Origin: Cerioporus squamosus
Lineage: Eukaryota > Basidiomycota > Agaricomycetes > Polyporales > Polyporaceae
NCBI GenBank assembly: GCA_022592435.1
Contig: JABYQS010000018.1
Coordinates: 248,001 to 312,000 of the forward strand
Length of the DNA stretch: 64,000 nucleotides
Direction of reading: 5' to 3'
A model generated the notes under the pieces. It saw nothing but the letters and a program-made list of their open reading frames with translations, was not told the origin of the DNA and ran no database searches. Made by a program: the position numbers and the translations under genes. This document shows, piece by piece, positions 1-12,155 of this stretch (position 1 is its first letter; each line of letters starts with the position of its first letter).

Positions 1-384
1 CCACTGGGAGAATCATCGCGACCCCACGTACTGCTTCGCGCGCCTTGATTCCAGCAGGTTGGTAGCGCAGTCGATCTCGCGGTGCAGTTCGCGCCTGTAT
101 ACTACGATATCATACCCGCATTATATCGAAACTGTTTGACATGGAGCTCCTGTTAATTCGCTCCGGAATTCAGTGAATTTCCATCTCGATAAGAGCAGCT
201 CCTCGGGGTGAGATTGTTGCAAGTATAGTACTGGTGAGTTCACTTTTTTGATGAGTACAGGGGTCTGATGTACGCTTTCTTTCGTATGCCATATCCACAC
301 GAATTGAACCGACACGGTTCCGCTCTCCCACAAACTCTATCGCAAGGGCACAACTGTCACCCGCGCACACATTTGGACTCGGGG
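1..384. other. Window edge, no gene recognised
   Basis: I see no convincing coding pattern, RNA gene or repeat here. Short open frames lack introns, family motifs and coherent context. It lies downstream of the minus-strand gene that ends at 385. Confidence 0.4.
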
Positions 385-1689
385 TTAAGCCTGCATGAAC
401 TCCAGCACTCGGCGGAGGAATGATCGCCGCTGCCGACGAGCCGCCTTGTCTTCAGCGAGGATGCTGAACAGCCTTCGCTTCGGCAACCGTGACTTCGGCT
501 GTGAGACGTAGGGGAAACGGAAGAAATTGGTCCAATCGCAGTGATGCAGCACAGTGGCCGCCATGGCATGGACGCGCAGTATATGAGGGTCTGGAGGCGC
601 AACAGGGTCGTTGACAGGATCTCCTGTGCGCTCGTCGTGGAAATGCACCTAGTCTACAGGCTTCCCGCCGACCGCGTTGGCCTTGAAGACGACGATACGA
701 TATCAATTGACCGTCTGACGACCTTCATCTTCAGTAAGAGAGTTTAAGTGCTGTACGAATGGACGGACCTGGGTGGGCTTTAGACACCACGAAAGGGAGG
801 CAAATTCCCATGCAGCTTGGTCGTGCATGAGCATGCGATTGCGGGGACTGAATGGATGCACGCTTGTTTCATCAGGGAAGGCGCAGTAATACCGTAACGT
901 CTCGAGTGCCCGCAACCTGATACACTCGTTTGTTATGCTCCCCTCGAGTGGTTTGCAAGGAGGCGTAGTCGGATGGTCGGACACCGTGTGGTAGAAGATG
1001 CGAGCGGGAATGATCTCCATGGCTCCACGGCCATGTGTGCATTGTGAATCACTCGGGTCGCCGTAAACCCCGCCGCAAAAGACGCTGGAGTACCCATCGC
1101 GTTCAGCCAGCTGCAGTCTGCGGTGAGCAGAGTCAGACGAGAGCGAGAGACAACCTTCCGCATCTTGGCCTTCAAGCTGTCAAATGGAGGAACCGGTCTG
1201 CCCTTCATCAGCTCAACAGACCAAACTGTTCGACCACATCTGAGACACCGAGTGCGGAAGAGAACCGATATGCACTCACAGGGATTGACGATGTCCATCA
1301 ACCAGTCTATGCCGATTCCACCCATTGCTTCGGCTAAACACTCTGCCTCCAGTTTCGCATCGGCCCCACAATCCTCTCGATTCATTCGGCCGAGCGCGCA
1401 GATGCAGGCAGAGAGAAATCTGGCAAGTCTTCTGCTGTCTGATACAGGGCTTCGATGAAACGCTTCATCGTGATGCCACAAGCATGTTCCGGCTGGCGCT
1501 TCATGGAGGAGGCCATCCACGACGGAAGGTTGTGTGGGACCATCTCTGGGCGGTCCAGCACCTTCAGGTATTCTCGGGCCTCCTCGTGCAGGGCGGCACG
1601 GTCTGTATAACGTCATCTGCAAACAATTGCTTGAACGCAATACCGAAGTCTTTGCCGTAGCGGTAGGAGTCCAGGGTCGGTGATTTCAT
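385..1689 (-). CDS. Uncharacterised multi-exon protein, possibly disrupted
   Basis: I do not recognise the family. Three reading frames on the minus strand each carry protein-like stretches that join only if introns are removed. From the ATG at 1689 the peptide contains SYRYGKDF, which joins through a putative 41-base intron to a stretch with EEAREYLKVLDRPEMVPHNL and then SWMASSMKRQPEHACGITM. A middle part includes CECISVLFRTRCLRCG, a cysteine-rich segment that could bind metal. The last part, ending at 385, includes DPVNDPVAPPDPHILRVHAM and a basic tail. In front of that part the best frame reads KANAVGGKPVD, then a TAG, then VHFHDERTGDP, so there may be a real in-frame stop. It could be an intact gene with introns I misplaced, or a pseudogene. 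Confidence 0.35.
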
Positions 1690-2054
1690 GGCGGCAGAGC
1701 AAGTAGGAGGCGTGCTGTGGAGGGTACCCCTCTCGCCCCTGTGTATAGGTATGAAAGGTCACTGTGGCCGGGAGAAAGCGGCTGTGCCGCGGAGATTGCC
1801 TTTGCGGGCGACTCGAACCAGCTCAGCGTTTTGGCAACTTCAGGATTTAACCACCCCCGCTAAGCACTAGTACTACTTAACTTCGACTGAATGCCAGGTG
1901 CACAACCTCAAGCGCTGGGGTCCCCGAGAGTCAAGTAGACTGCGCTAGCCATCGCAGTCCAACACATCCATGTGTCGAGAGCTGGATAGCATATGCAATT
2001 ACGATTAAATACCATACAGATGAGCAGTACATCGTTGTACTCGCCTGGACTGTC
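1690..2054. other. Intergenic, nothing recognised
   Basis: A 365-base spacer between the uncharacterised minus-strand gene and the 3' end of the Obg GTPase gene. It would hold the promoter of the former and the terminator of the latter. No RNA gene or repeat is evident. Confidence 0.4.
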
Positions 2055-4073
2055 CTACGCCGCCCGGTCTGTCTTGGCCTTGGCCTCCCTCGCCTCCTCA
2101 ACATACCCGCGCATGAGCGCAACGACCTTCTTCAAGTTCAGGCTGAACTTCGCCGACACAGGCACGACGTCCAACGCACGCTGTCCTTCTCCCACACACA
2201 TCTCTTCCGCAACGAACGCCTCCAGCCGCCGCAGCTTTGTCCGCGCCTCTGCGACCTCCTCTTCCGACGCGCCGGTGCCCCCCAGGAGGTCCGCCTTGTT
2301 CGCGACGACGAGGCGCGCCTGCGCGCTCATGCCCGGCTTGTACTTCTCGAGCTCCTCCCGGAGCACGCGCAGCTCATCCCATGGGGCAGGCGCGGAGAGA
2401 TCGACAACATACGCCAGTGCGAGCGAACGCTCCATCGAACGCAGGAACGAGTGACCCAGACCAACGTTGGCCGACGCGTCCTCGATGAGCCCCGGGTTAT
2501 CTGCGACGGTGAACCGGAAGGCCTCCATCGCGTCGTAGGGATCCTCCACCGCCTTCTCCTCGAGCGCCCTCCGCTGGTTCCGCGTGAGCGCATCCGCGAG
2601 CTCGCCGCGTTCCATGAGCCCGCGCTCGCGCTCCTCCTCCGCCCGGGTCTCGTCGTGGACCGCGCCCTCTGCGAATCCGTCGAAGTTGCCGTCGTCGGAC
2701 ACGCGCACAACGCCGACGACGGGGTTGAGCGTGGTGAACGCATATCCCGCGACTTCCGTACGCGCGCGTCCGCCCGTGATGGCGCGGAGAAGTGTGCTCT
2801 TCCCGGCGTTGGGCATCCCGACGAGCCCGACGTCCGCCAGAAGCTTGAGCTCGAGCGACAGCGACACGCGCTCTCCAGGGTAACCCCGCGTGGCCCACTT
2901 TGGTGAACGCTGCGTGGAGGAGAGGAACGCTGGGTTGCCCACACCGCCCATGCCGCCTTGTGCGATGAGATGACCCATGAAGTCCACGCGAGGCTGCCCA
3001 AGCGGCGCGTTCGGATCGGCGGCTTCTGCGGCCTCTTCAGGCTTGTCGAGGTCGAGAAATATGGGGTTCTCTGAGCGCATCCTCCGGGCGCGTCGTCGTT
3101 CGCGTTCCTGCGCGAAGAGTACTCGCTCGGCATGCTTGAAGTCCTCGCGCTGTGCGTTGTCGTCCGCGTACTCGGGGTAGTGGACCCACCGCTTCTCGCG
3201 CATCCTATCCCTCCTCTCCTGCGGACTGAGACCCTGCAAATCCTCCGCTTCCGCCTCGTACTCGTCCTTCTGGCGCCGGGGGTCGTCTCGCGGCAGCTCG
3301 CGCACGATGGTGCCCAGTGGGACCTTGATGACAAGTGGGAGAGCGTTCTTGCCATTTTGCCAAGTCCCCCCACCAGAACCGCCGTGATGGGCTCGTATAC
3401 GAGTCGAGACGGAGGAGAGACTTGTCAAATGCGGAGTGGGGAGAATGTATACGTCGCCGCCGCGCCCGCCGTTACCCCCCGAAGGCGGTCCATAGGGCTT
3501 GAAAAGCTCGCGGTGGAAAGCGACACATCCGTCGCCGCCGTTGCCGGCACGGACGTGTACTATGGTGTGATCCAGGAAACTTTGTCCCTGGAGGCAAGTC
3601 GTTCGGTCAGTACTTCAAGCATGCAAAAAATAAGGTCGACTGGGATTCCTCTCCAGGCTCTCCCTAGAAGACTGGGGCGAACACTCAGCCTGACCGATTC
3701 ATGGGCCACTGAACGTCTACCACATGTCGCGGTTATCCGCCTCTTGAGAAGTACGACCACCCCGAAACTGAACCAATAGGACCAGCCAGTACATTGAGCC
3801 AACGTCCTCCTCCTCGTCTACGTTGTCTCAGTGCAGCAGCATGTCCCATAGAAAGATGCCCAAGGGTAAACAACGAAAACTCACATTTTGTCGACGCTTC
3901 CAATCCGTCCTCCTCTTGCGCCTCAGCTCATCCTCCGATAACCTCTTCGCATTTGCATCCTCCGAGATCCTGGAAGGCCCAGCTGCCGGAATGGGAGTGG
4001 TCGTATAATGCCTGCCAGCGAACGCGGTAACACTCTGCCCTCTCAACGGCTTGCAGAGAGACACACAGCGCAT
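2055..4073 (-). CDS. MTG2: Mitochondrial Obg-family GTPase (MTG2/ObgH type)
   Basis: Predicted Obg GTPase acting in late assembly of the large mitochondrial ribosomal subunit (family knowledge). The main exon, 3587 to 2055, starts the glycine-rich Obg fold with FLDHTIVHVRAGNGGDGCVAF and PPSGGNGGRGGDVYI. The G domain follows: G1 GMPNAGKST, G3 DNPGLIEDA, G4 ANKADL and G5 VSAK, with a charged tail. Exon 1, 4073 to 3885, encodes MRCVSLCKPLRGQ followed by a basic, hydroxylated stretch that resembles a mitochondrial presequence, and ends ELRRKRRTDWKRRQN before a GTGAGT donor. Splicing 3885 to 3587 keeps phase 0 and gives about 573 residues. The 297-base gap could hide another small exon. Two inserts in the G domain, one between G1 and G3, are rich in acidic residues. 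The gene is divergent from the HNH gene. Identity is firm; the N-terminus is less so. Confidence 0.88.
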
Positions 4074-4464
4074 AAGATATATCGCTTTAGCAAAGCGGAA
4101 CCCCAGAATATAGGAAATCAAGACAGAGTCCAGCAGAGATCGGAGAGCGACCAGAGCAGAGCACGACGGTCCTCAGCCTGGAACTTGGCGCGCTCACCCC
4201 CAAGTCCCTTCCCTATCGGGGAACCAGCGCTTATGTAACTACATATGGTGCAACGGTTACATGATGCATGACTGACTCCTCGTCCTCGTCCTTCATCGTT
4301 CTTCTTCTTCTCATCGTTCTTCTTCTCCTCCTCGTCGTTGTCCTCGTCGCCGTCTCTCCTCGTCCGTAGCTCGTAGGTACTATTCTACTGCTACATATGG
4401 CTGCAGCTCATTCCCGGCAACAAGTTTCGGCTCAGTTTGACGACCTCCACTCATCAATTTCACG
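4074..4464. promoter_or_regulatory. Shared divergent promoter region with pyrimidine tract
   Basis: A 391-base interval between two divergent start codons (MTG2 minus, HNH gene plus). It contains a strong CT-rich tract at about 4273-4372 with repeated CTTCTTCTC and CCTCGTC units, common in fungal promoters just upstream of start sites. No canonical TATA box was picked out. Bidirectional regulation is an inference from layout. Confidence 0.4.
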
Positions 4465-5815
4465 ATGGAAAGTGACCCTGCGGACTCGGACGTCCTCGCC
4501 GCTGTCCGTGTATTCGTTCAGCTCCCGGACAGCATCCCGCTCGCTCTCAATCCCGACTTGGCACAATGGAAGTGGCGCCCCATCCTATCCATCCCTGTCT
4601 CCATCCTCAACGAGCACCGCTTCTCTTTAAAACCATACAAATGGATCCGTTTTGTAGCTGGCATCATCGTCGGCGTTGTAGGACACCTCAAGCTCTCAAA
4701 GCGGCCTGACGACGCAGCATGCGACTACGACATTGGCGCGCTCGCCAACGAGTCCTCCGACGTCTACTACCACGTCTCCCCAGAGCAAAGCGATCGATTT
4801 CAACCCGTCGACCCCGATATCTTCAGTGAGCGACTCACCATTACCCACACGAGCTCTCGCGCCTCAACTTACGGACGGGACGTGGTTCAGCGCGATGGCG
4901 GCCGCTGCGTGTTGACGCATTGTGTCGAAGGCTGTCAGGCGGTACACATTGTACCTCATGTCAGGGGGAGCGAGGTAAGCAGTCACGGTGAACCACACAG
5001 TCTACGTCCCTCGTTAATTGTATACAGTATGTCCGCAGACTCACCGAACGGAATGGCGTGCGAGAAGAGAGAGAGAAAGTCGTCATATATGACATCGACG
5101 ATTGTAGGAACGGCCTGTGCCTCCAGGCGACCTTACATATCAGATACGGACAGGATCTCGCGTTTTTGCACGTACGTCGCGCTATCGGTCAGGAATGTCT
5201 GCAAGCTGACAGGTTTGGTAGACCCCGAATTTCGCCATGCTTCCCTCTGACGTCCCAGGGCCGGGAAACATACCGGATCCCATTGTCCCACCCACACGCT
5301 GTACAGTGCACGTCTTCCAAGGGAACATCGACCTCGGGCTAACCCCTCGACCTGAAAGGGTCATCGTCGAGTCGGGCAGCCCGGTCCGCATTGCTGATGT
5401 CGACTGGCCGCCACCAGTGCTCTTTGATGCCACATACGCCTCGCTCGTTCTGAAGATGTTCGGTATCCGACCGACCGTTGACGAAATTAGGACCGTCTGC
5501 CAGGACCAGCTCACGCTAGGTGTGCCTATGGGGACGGCAGGAGAGAACGCACGCCGGGCACAGCAGGAGGGGAATGCTCGAAGGTCCCGCCAGCGTGCAG
5601 AGAACAATGCTGAGCGTGCAGAGCGAGCACCTGCCAGAGGATCGGAGCTGGATGCAATGGACCTCCTCTTCTTGATCCCATACCTATGTATTCCTCCTGA
5701 AAGCGTTCGTGAGTATTGGGCAGTGGAGCATGCGAAGCGGGAGTTGGAGGAGAAGCGGCAGTCAGAGGCGAAGGTGTCCGAGTGGCGAGATCGATGCGCG
5801 GCTGCTGGACTCTAG
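4465..5815 (+). CDS. HNH-endonuclease-domain protein (HNH_2 type)
   Basis: Three exons, 4465-4974, 5028-5171 and 5222-5815, give about 415 residues in continuous phase with GT-AG introns of 53 and 50 bases. The middle of the protein has VVQRDGGRCVLTHCVEGCQA followed by VHIVPH, the pattern of the fungal HNH_2 domain (CVLTG...AHIIP in relatives), at residues about 140-167. The N-terminal 130 residues resemble the usual preceding region of this expanded basidiomycete family. The C-terminal half is helical and charged, with a RRAQQEGNARRSRQRAENNA stretch and a final KRELEEKRQSEAK coil. These proteins are generally of unknown function; nuclease activity is not shown here, and the first AH of the family motif reads VH. 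It is divergent from MTG2. Confidence 0.72.
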
Positions 5816-6280
5816 TCTCATGTTGTATCGACACGCATGTCTTCCTTCTCAGCTCGTCTATGTTTACAGATTTTGACCGGGACCCACCGTCAGTATGCAA
5901 CAACAGGCAACAACTCAATAATCAATACTCGTGAGTAGCGGGCTCTGCCGCTAATCGGCGCTACTTTGAACTGGTCGCGCGCGCCTATATATACGGTCAC
6001 ATGATCTTGTGTTCAGTGCAAGCGGCGCGACTCGCACTCGGGTAGTTCTCCTCTTCCTCCTCTTCCTCCTCTACGCCGCCTTTCTAGCACAAGGGGCCGA
6101 TTGCCCCTTGCGCTGGCCTTGCATGCCGACTACTACGACGCCGAGAGTACTCGGCAAGGACACCACGAACCCAGCCAATAAGCAGGTCCAGTTTCTTGAG
6201 AACAAAGTACGCGACGCGAACCCACGGAGATACCGACCGATTACTTACGACGATGTCTGTAGGTAAACAGGCTCAGGCAT
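5816..6280. promoter_or_regulatory. Upstream region of the Sae2/CtIP gene with a TATA-like box
   Basis: A TATATATA-like element lies at about 5985-5992 (ctatatatac), some 290 bases before the chosen ATG at 6281. A frame from 6009 has no ATG start and does not connect to the downstream gene, although its end (NPANKQVQFLENKVRD) looks faintly coding, so an extra 5' exon is possible. Confidence 0.35.
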
Positions 6281-8471
6281 ATGAACGATAGCCTCAGCAG
6301 GGAGGTCTTCGACGCCATCCAGCGTGGTCATCGTCTCGCGGCGAAGCTCGGGTTCCAGGACCTCGACGACGCCGAACGCTCACTGGCCACCCAAGCCGAC
6401 CGAGGCGGCGAAGAGCAACACAGCCAGCTCGAACAGCTGAGCCAGTACCCCTCAGAGGAGCTCGCCGGCCATGTGCAGGCACTACAAGCGGAACTGGTCA
6501 GCCACGTTCAGTTGAGCAAATCAGCCTTAAACGCGCTTCAGGACGCGCTGGACGAGATTGTGGGACTGAGGGAGGTCAATGAGAGGTTAAGAATGAACTG
6601 GAGAGGGAAAAGGCGGAAAGGGTGGAGATGAGCGGGGGTGGGCATGGGCAAGGAGCTGCGCAAGAGCTCGCCTTCGTGCGGACGGAACTTGACACCCTCA
6701 AGCAGCGGTATACAGATTTGCGGGAGGCGAAGGAGAAGGCGGAACAGAAACACGCGGAGGACTTGAACACATGGAGAGCGTTCAAGGAGTACTACGATAA
6801 ACGTGCAGCACAAAGGCAGGATTCACGCAAGCGGAGGAAGCTCGACCCGGAGGGCGACGTCGATGAGGGCGGTACGGGGGACAGTCGAGGGAACAAGGGA
6901 GAGGGCTCTTCCGCGGTGGCCTTGAAGGTGCGGAGAAGCAAGACTCCTACCATGGACCGCATACACCAGAAGTCGAGGACGAAGACCAGGCGCTCGAGAT
7001 CCGGCTTGACTACGCCTGCGAGGCCCTCCCAGGAACACCCTCCTCATCCGGTTCTGACCTCGAAAGATACCAACTCATCCTCGCCTACACCAACGTCGTC
7101 AACGACGAATACTCCCACGAAACGACGTGACATCAAACCACTCCCGCACAAGGCCATCAAGCGCGAACCGTCGGTGGTGATACCTGAGGTTGACGAACTC
7201 CCGGGGTCGTCCGACACCGAGCCAGATTCGCAACGTATGCTGACTCTCCTTTTGATTGTTCTTGAGACTCATCGAGTCTACCAACAGCGGTGAAATTCTT
7301 CTATCCATCCCACCAGGATGTTGTAGATGTGCCACCGTCTACGGCACCGCAGAAGCAAGCACGCTCACCCGCGCCGGACCGCGACTCTTCGCAGACCGAC
7401 CTAGAGTCGCAAGGTACGCCACTTGCCATACGCGTCCCTTTCCTGAGCTGACTCACTGCATATACTCAGGTCCAGCGTTCCTCTACCCCCCTGAAATAGT
7501 GCCGTTGACTCCGGCGCAAGTCGCAGACATGACTCCGAAGCCGAGGCCTGGTCTTCGCCGCGAGAGGCAACAGCAGCTCCATACGCCTGTTTCTATTGCG
7601 CGACCTCAGCCAGCTGGCAGGGGTAAGGAGAGGATGAAACTGGAAGCAGGTGACCATGCCTCCGCCATGTTCTCCCTCAAGTCAGATCGCTTCCGCGAAC
7701 ATGCCCCTCCTGCCGTGCGCGACACGAAGTCCCATCTGCCCGACACGCCCGTCTCACTCCCTACAAGGAAGGGCAAGGAACGCGCAGTCGAGAACGACGA
7801 GAACGCGTTGGACAGCACAGGGTCAGCACCAAGCACGCCCAGCAAGAAGCACCCATCGGACTACATCATATACAAGGGCCGTGGTCGATACGGCGCAGAG
7901 CTACAGTGCGTGTTCTACTGCCGTATCATTGTTGTCACGCGATGTTCAAGGGCGAGCGCAGAGCTGGGAAGAAGACGATCAACGCCATGTACGAGATCAA
8001 CCCTGAGCACAACAACGGGGTCAACTTCCAGTTCGAGGAGGTCGTCCGCGACAAGGGAAAGCGCAAGCAAATGCACGGCGCGGATTGCGAGTGCTGCCGA
8101 GACGTACGTCCACCTTCCCTCCTCCGCCCGCTCTCTACCTCCTCAACCGACCTCTGGGTTCGCAGTACTACGAGGCTATCGGCCCCCTTCCGAGCCGACT
8201 GCAGCCACCCATGTGGCGTTCACCCCAATCGAAGGGCAAGAAGCGGCCACGGGACTCGTTTGAGGACGATGAGGACGACGCCGACGCTGCCGCCATTGAG
8301 GAGCACAAGCAGACGATATCTCGGCACCGGCAGCACTGGGCACGTGGAATGACGCCTCCGGGGTATTGGAACATCGGTTTCCCGGATACGCAGGAGGTCG
8401 AGGAGTTGAACGCGGAAGCGCAGCGGATGCATGAGCGAAAGCGGGCGATGGTAGCGCAGGAGGCCCAGTGA
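6281..8471 (+). CDS. Sae2/Ctp1/CtIP-type DNA end-resection factor
   Basis: Cofactor of the Mre11-Rad50-Nbs1/Xrs2 nuclease that starts 5' resection of double-strand breaks in the nucleus (family knowledge). The C-terminus carries the Sae2/CtIP domain: HGADCECCRDYYEAIGPLP with paired cysteines, then HRQHWARGMTPPGYWNIGFP, equivalent to the conserved RHR and TPPxxW..GFP motifs. Upstream is a long coiled coil (to about 6830), a basic RKRRK patch and a serine/proline-rich disordered middle, the standard family layout. Introns fitted by phase: 7235-7287, 7414-7469, 7910-7950 (weak donor) and 8104-8165. Oddity: the coiled coil shifts frame near 6585-6600. The first frame ends LREVNERLRM and the next continues NELEREKAERVEM; no good intron explains it. 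Confidence 0.82.
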
Positions 8472-8731
8472 GTGTTTCGTGTCAGTGCTGGTGGACGTTC
8501 GTTCTGATGCTGTTGTGCACTGGAGGCGGGGCGGGAAGTATCGCAAGCGATAAATAGGTGGTCAGGGCGGCGTATACATCCTGAACATACCCTCCTCCTC
8601 TTTTTCTTGCTGATGGCCCCGTTATGCTTACGGATAGATATGCTAAATGCTTCACACTACTAATAACGATGTCGGAGTGGAACACTGAACATACTACTAC
8701 TTGTACATATACCTGTACTCTCTATTACCCC

Positions 8732-11138
8732 CTAGGAATGTACGTGCTCTTCTTGTCCACTATTTGAGACTCCTCCCTTGTGCCTCGCCTCGGTCGGTAT
8801 CATGCTGTAGCGGATCGAAGCCCTTGGGATGGGACTCAACAGTCGTCCGGAGGCGAGCTGGCGCAGCATCCGCAGGGGGTGATAGTGCGCCGACAGTCTT
8901 CCCGCAAGATGCGCTACACACTCCCAGATCAGTCGCTGCTGGGAACGGCTATCACTAGGAAGACGTACCGTAGTGCCAGAATATTGAGGAGAGCGGTGCA
9001 GGTTGGCTCTGATAATGCTGTATGTAAGTGCGGGCTCTCGCGAGGATGGGGCACCGACGTACTGCAAGCGTGAGAGAACCTGTCCGAGAGCGTTGGATGC
9101 ACACACCGCCTAAGACACAGTGAATGGAATGAGCCAGTCTCGCATGACGATGACGAAGGCATGCGATGACTGCGCACCTGGGAGGCGAAGCGGATCCTTG
9201 ACCCGCAGCAACAGAGCGAACAGTGGGAAGTGGTTCAAGAGCGCGGTGACGGTGTCGAACATTGCGTGGCAGATTATAACCGCGAGCCGGGCCTGAGAGC
9301 CTAGAGCGTAAACCGAGAGTAGCGTTGGAACGGGCATAGAAACTCACAGTGGCAAAGAGGGCATAATAGGTGAGCACGGTCGGGTAGAGGAAGGCGAGCA
9401 ACGTAAAGAGGATCGTGCCCAAAAGAAGCTGATCCAGGTCGTAGTCCCAGGTATCGATGCGGTTCCTCAGCACATTGTAACGCTTGCCTGCAGCGAAGCT
9501 AAGGAGTTTGAGGAATAGCTCTCCAGAGTCGAGGCGAGCCGGAGAGGCTTACCGCGAAAGAGGTTCCATAGCGACCCTGCGAGACTCAGCTGCTGTCTAA
9601 ACACAGTAGCGGAAATGTAGTAACAGACATATAGGTGCGCGGTGAGCACGCTGAGCGTGTCGGAGAGAAGGGAGACGATCATCGTCATTCCACAGCATCC
9701 TCCTGCACCGATGATCCAAATGAGAGCGGGGAAGTAAGGGGATGCATGTCGAAGAATCCCTGAGAGGGAGACTTGTCAGTTCCTATACCATTGCACGAGA
9801 CGATAGCGGTGGGTAGACGTACAACCCCAGACTGAGACCACGCCGATGAGGGAGTGGCAGTAGAACTGGCTTAGCTCGGTGTTGAGCTTCAACCCGGCCG
9901 GCCAGTTGTTGAGCCACAGCAAGGCGCGTTGCATGCCGTCCACAAGGTACGCATCCAGTCCATAGTGCAACCAGCGGGCGAAGTACAGCCGGTTCTCGCA
10001 CAGGAAAGAACCGAACGCCACGCCGATGATAACGTCGTTGAGTACGAGCCAGACGCAGTTATGGAACCTGTCAATGACGGAGGATGAGCACGCATAACGA
10101 GACCTGACAGATATACTGACTTGATGTATTTCGAGATGGACTGCATCGTACCGGCTCTGTCGTTGTAAACGGACGCAGCTTCGCCAAACACGTAGACGCC
10201 TTGTTCGTATCGCACGTCGAACTGTTCCGCTGCGGCTACCTCAGCACCACGCAGATGGTCCTCGCCAGTGTCAGTACGCACCAGTTGCGGATACCATGCG
10301 TGCAAGGATGTGCAATGTCTTGGCGCCTCTCCTGATCATCGCTGAACTCCCGACTGATTTGTGAATGGCCTCAGGAACGCTTTGTCCGCGTCGCACATAT
10401 GTGTCAGGCGTCCTAGGGAGGGAACGATGTGGTGCGTTACTACTCGATGCCAGCTGGTCTACGATGTCCGCAAGTAGATGAGCAAGATTGACCTGTTATT
10501 GTTCCTCTCAGCTTAGCTCGCTAGCGGATGAGTACGAGGGGTTCACCTGAGAGAGGACGTGCGCATTCAATCCTGATCCTTTTCTTGACGTCGCAGGGGA
10601 AACTCGTGTGATATCTGCCTGAAGGAAGCAGTCATCGACATTTTTGCCACTCGAACCGACCAGCCGGGCTTCCTGCGAGGGGAGGATGTCGAGTTCGCTG
10701 AAGTTGAACGAGTAGAATCGCATGGATTGGCGCTTATATCGTCGGTAGTAGACTAACTGCACGCCGCCTGCGAAGAAGTTATCCCTGCGGTCGCGAATGG
10801 CACACAGTCAAAGACTCGCCTCTACTATAGCGACCTTCGGATAGCGACAGAATAGGTGAGGCATCCCTCTGGCCAGAGCAGTGGCCGAGGATTGTTGGGT
10901 CTCTGGAGAACATATGACGAACACTGCCCCATCGCGAGTCAGCCACTGCGGACTCGAGTAGTGATCCTGCGTTCTGCTTCCAGTCAGTATAAGCGTAGTC
11001 TGCCTTTGTGCATAATGTACAAACATTGTTTGCCAGCCCGGGAATGACTCCGGCCACACATATCAGCGATCCCATCCAGCCGTAGCATATACCGTCACAC
11101 GTTGAGAGGTCTGAAGGCCATAGTACCACTGTCCCCAT
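8732..11138 (-). CDS. GPI1: GPI1/PIG-Q, subunit of GPI-GlcNAc transferase
   Basis: Subunit of the ER-membrane complex that transfers GlcNAc to phosphatidylinositol, the first step of GPI-anchor synthesis. Hallmarks are [20 protein letters not shown] followed by a membrane segment [21 protein letters not shown], then [21 protein letters not shown], then [12 protein letters not shown], and a C-terminal [20 protein letters not shown]. Several more hydrophobic segments precede them (for example [20 protein letters not shown]). The N-terminus [20 protein letters not shown] from 11138 suits the family. Exon 1 (11138-11025) joins exon 2 (from 10966) in phase. At least eight introns follow. Two junctions, near 10815 and 9010, did not resolve in phase by eye, so internal boundaries are approximate. 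The 3' end is fixed by the stop at 8732. Confidence 0.87.
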
Positions 11139-12155
11139 TGGTTTATGTTGCAGCTTAGGCTCTGTTGGACATGGAAGTTGGATTCCTCGCAGAGCTGCGC
11201 GAGAATGGGATGACCGAGAATCGTGTAGTGTAGTAGTTGCCATCAAGTTGAAGTGCGCCCTGTGAAAAGACGGCGCTTATGATACCAGGAAAAGATAAGA
11301 TAAGATGCCGCGGGAACATAAACTTGAAGGTGACTTAACCACTAGTACCGATGTACTAGTACTAGTACTGACCCGCTTGCATCACCGAGGATTAAGCTCT
11401 GCAAGCCTTGTGTTCCAGCAAGAGCAAACAGGTGGTTAGCAATATCATTCAGCTCAAGGCCAACTCCAAATATGACGTGGGACGATGTTCGCGAGATATA
11501 CGACAAGGTACGTCCGACTTCTCCTCTCCCTCGTGTAACGCGTTCCTCGTGATATGCCCTCAAATACGGCTCTGATCTCATCGCATCGTGACGGCCAAAT
11601 GCGAGCCTTCGAGTGGCAAACAGCCCCTGAATACCTCTACTCGCGCTTTTTTCAGTATCAGGATTTCAAAGAACGACCTGCCCGCAAGGCCTCCGTCCTC
11701 CATTTGTCGCCCGTATTGAATACTTACCACCGCTGGCGACGCCTCCTATGGCTTTCAGCAGCGAGTCCTGCTGTACTGCGGCGATGTATGTCCTGAGGAT
11801 TCACGTCGCTAGCTTTGTCGTAGTGGAGTACTTCGATGGCCGTGAGACGTGGTACGCAGTCCTTGCAGCCCTCAAAGCCGAGGAACAGGCACCCAACATC
11901 CTCCACAACGAGCACATCGTCCGTCCGCTTCCCGAATGTTCTTGTTGGGTTGCGGATGAGAAGGGTCAACCTGTAGAGGACACCGAGACCGCCCAAGCAG
12001 TGCGATGCTCGAGAGATACATCGGTCCACGGTTGACCAATGGTCCAGATGCCGATGCAGGCATTGGGCTGTGGTGCAGATAGAATACACGAGCAAGGCAG
12101 GAATACAATACATGTCCGGACGCACGTACGAGCAACAGTGGGATAGGGTAACGCC
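11139..12155. other. Spacer between GPI1 and SYF2; possible small unrecognised gene
   Basis: About 1 kb. On the plus strand ATGACGTGGGACGATG at 11471 starts a short peptide MTWDDVREIYDK before a GTACGT donor, and a later stretch (about 11820-12030) reads VEYFDGRETWYAVLAALKAE and VADEKGQPVEDTETAQA, which could be exonic. I could not connect them into a phased model or recognise a family. A small ACTAGTACTAGTACT repeat lies near 11353-11370. It would also contain the GPI1 promoter. Confidence 0.3.

Noticed and set aside
933..1640. Long single minus-strand frame as one protein
   Set aside because: It mixes stretches that look coding with others that do not; better peptides sit in neighbouring frames, so it is an accidental read-through across introns.
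3132..3779. Plus-strand frame opposite the Obg GTPase gene
   Set aside because: It is antisense to the Obg domain, whose motifs are unmistakable. The peptide FKHAKNKVDWDSSPGSP looks plausible but is broken by stops and has no context.
6009..6266. Secretory-looking frame upstream of the Sae2/CtIP gene
   Set aside because: It starts at GTG, not ATG, lies at the expected transcription start after a TATA box, and does not join the gene in phase.
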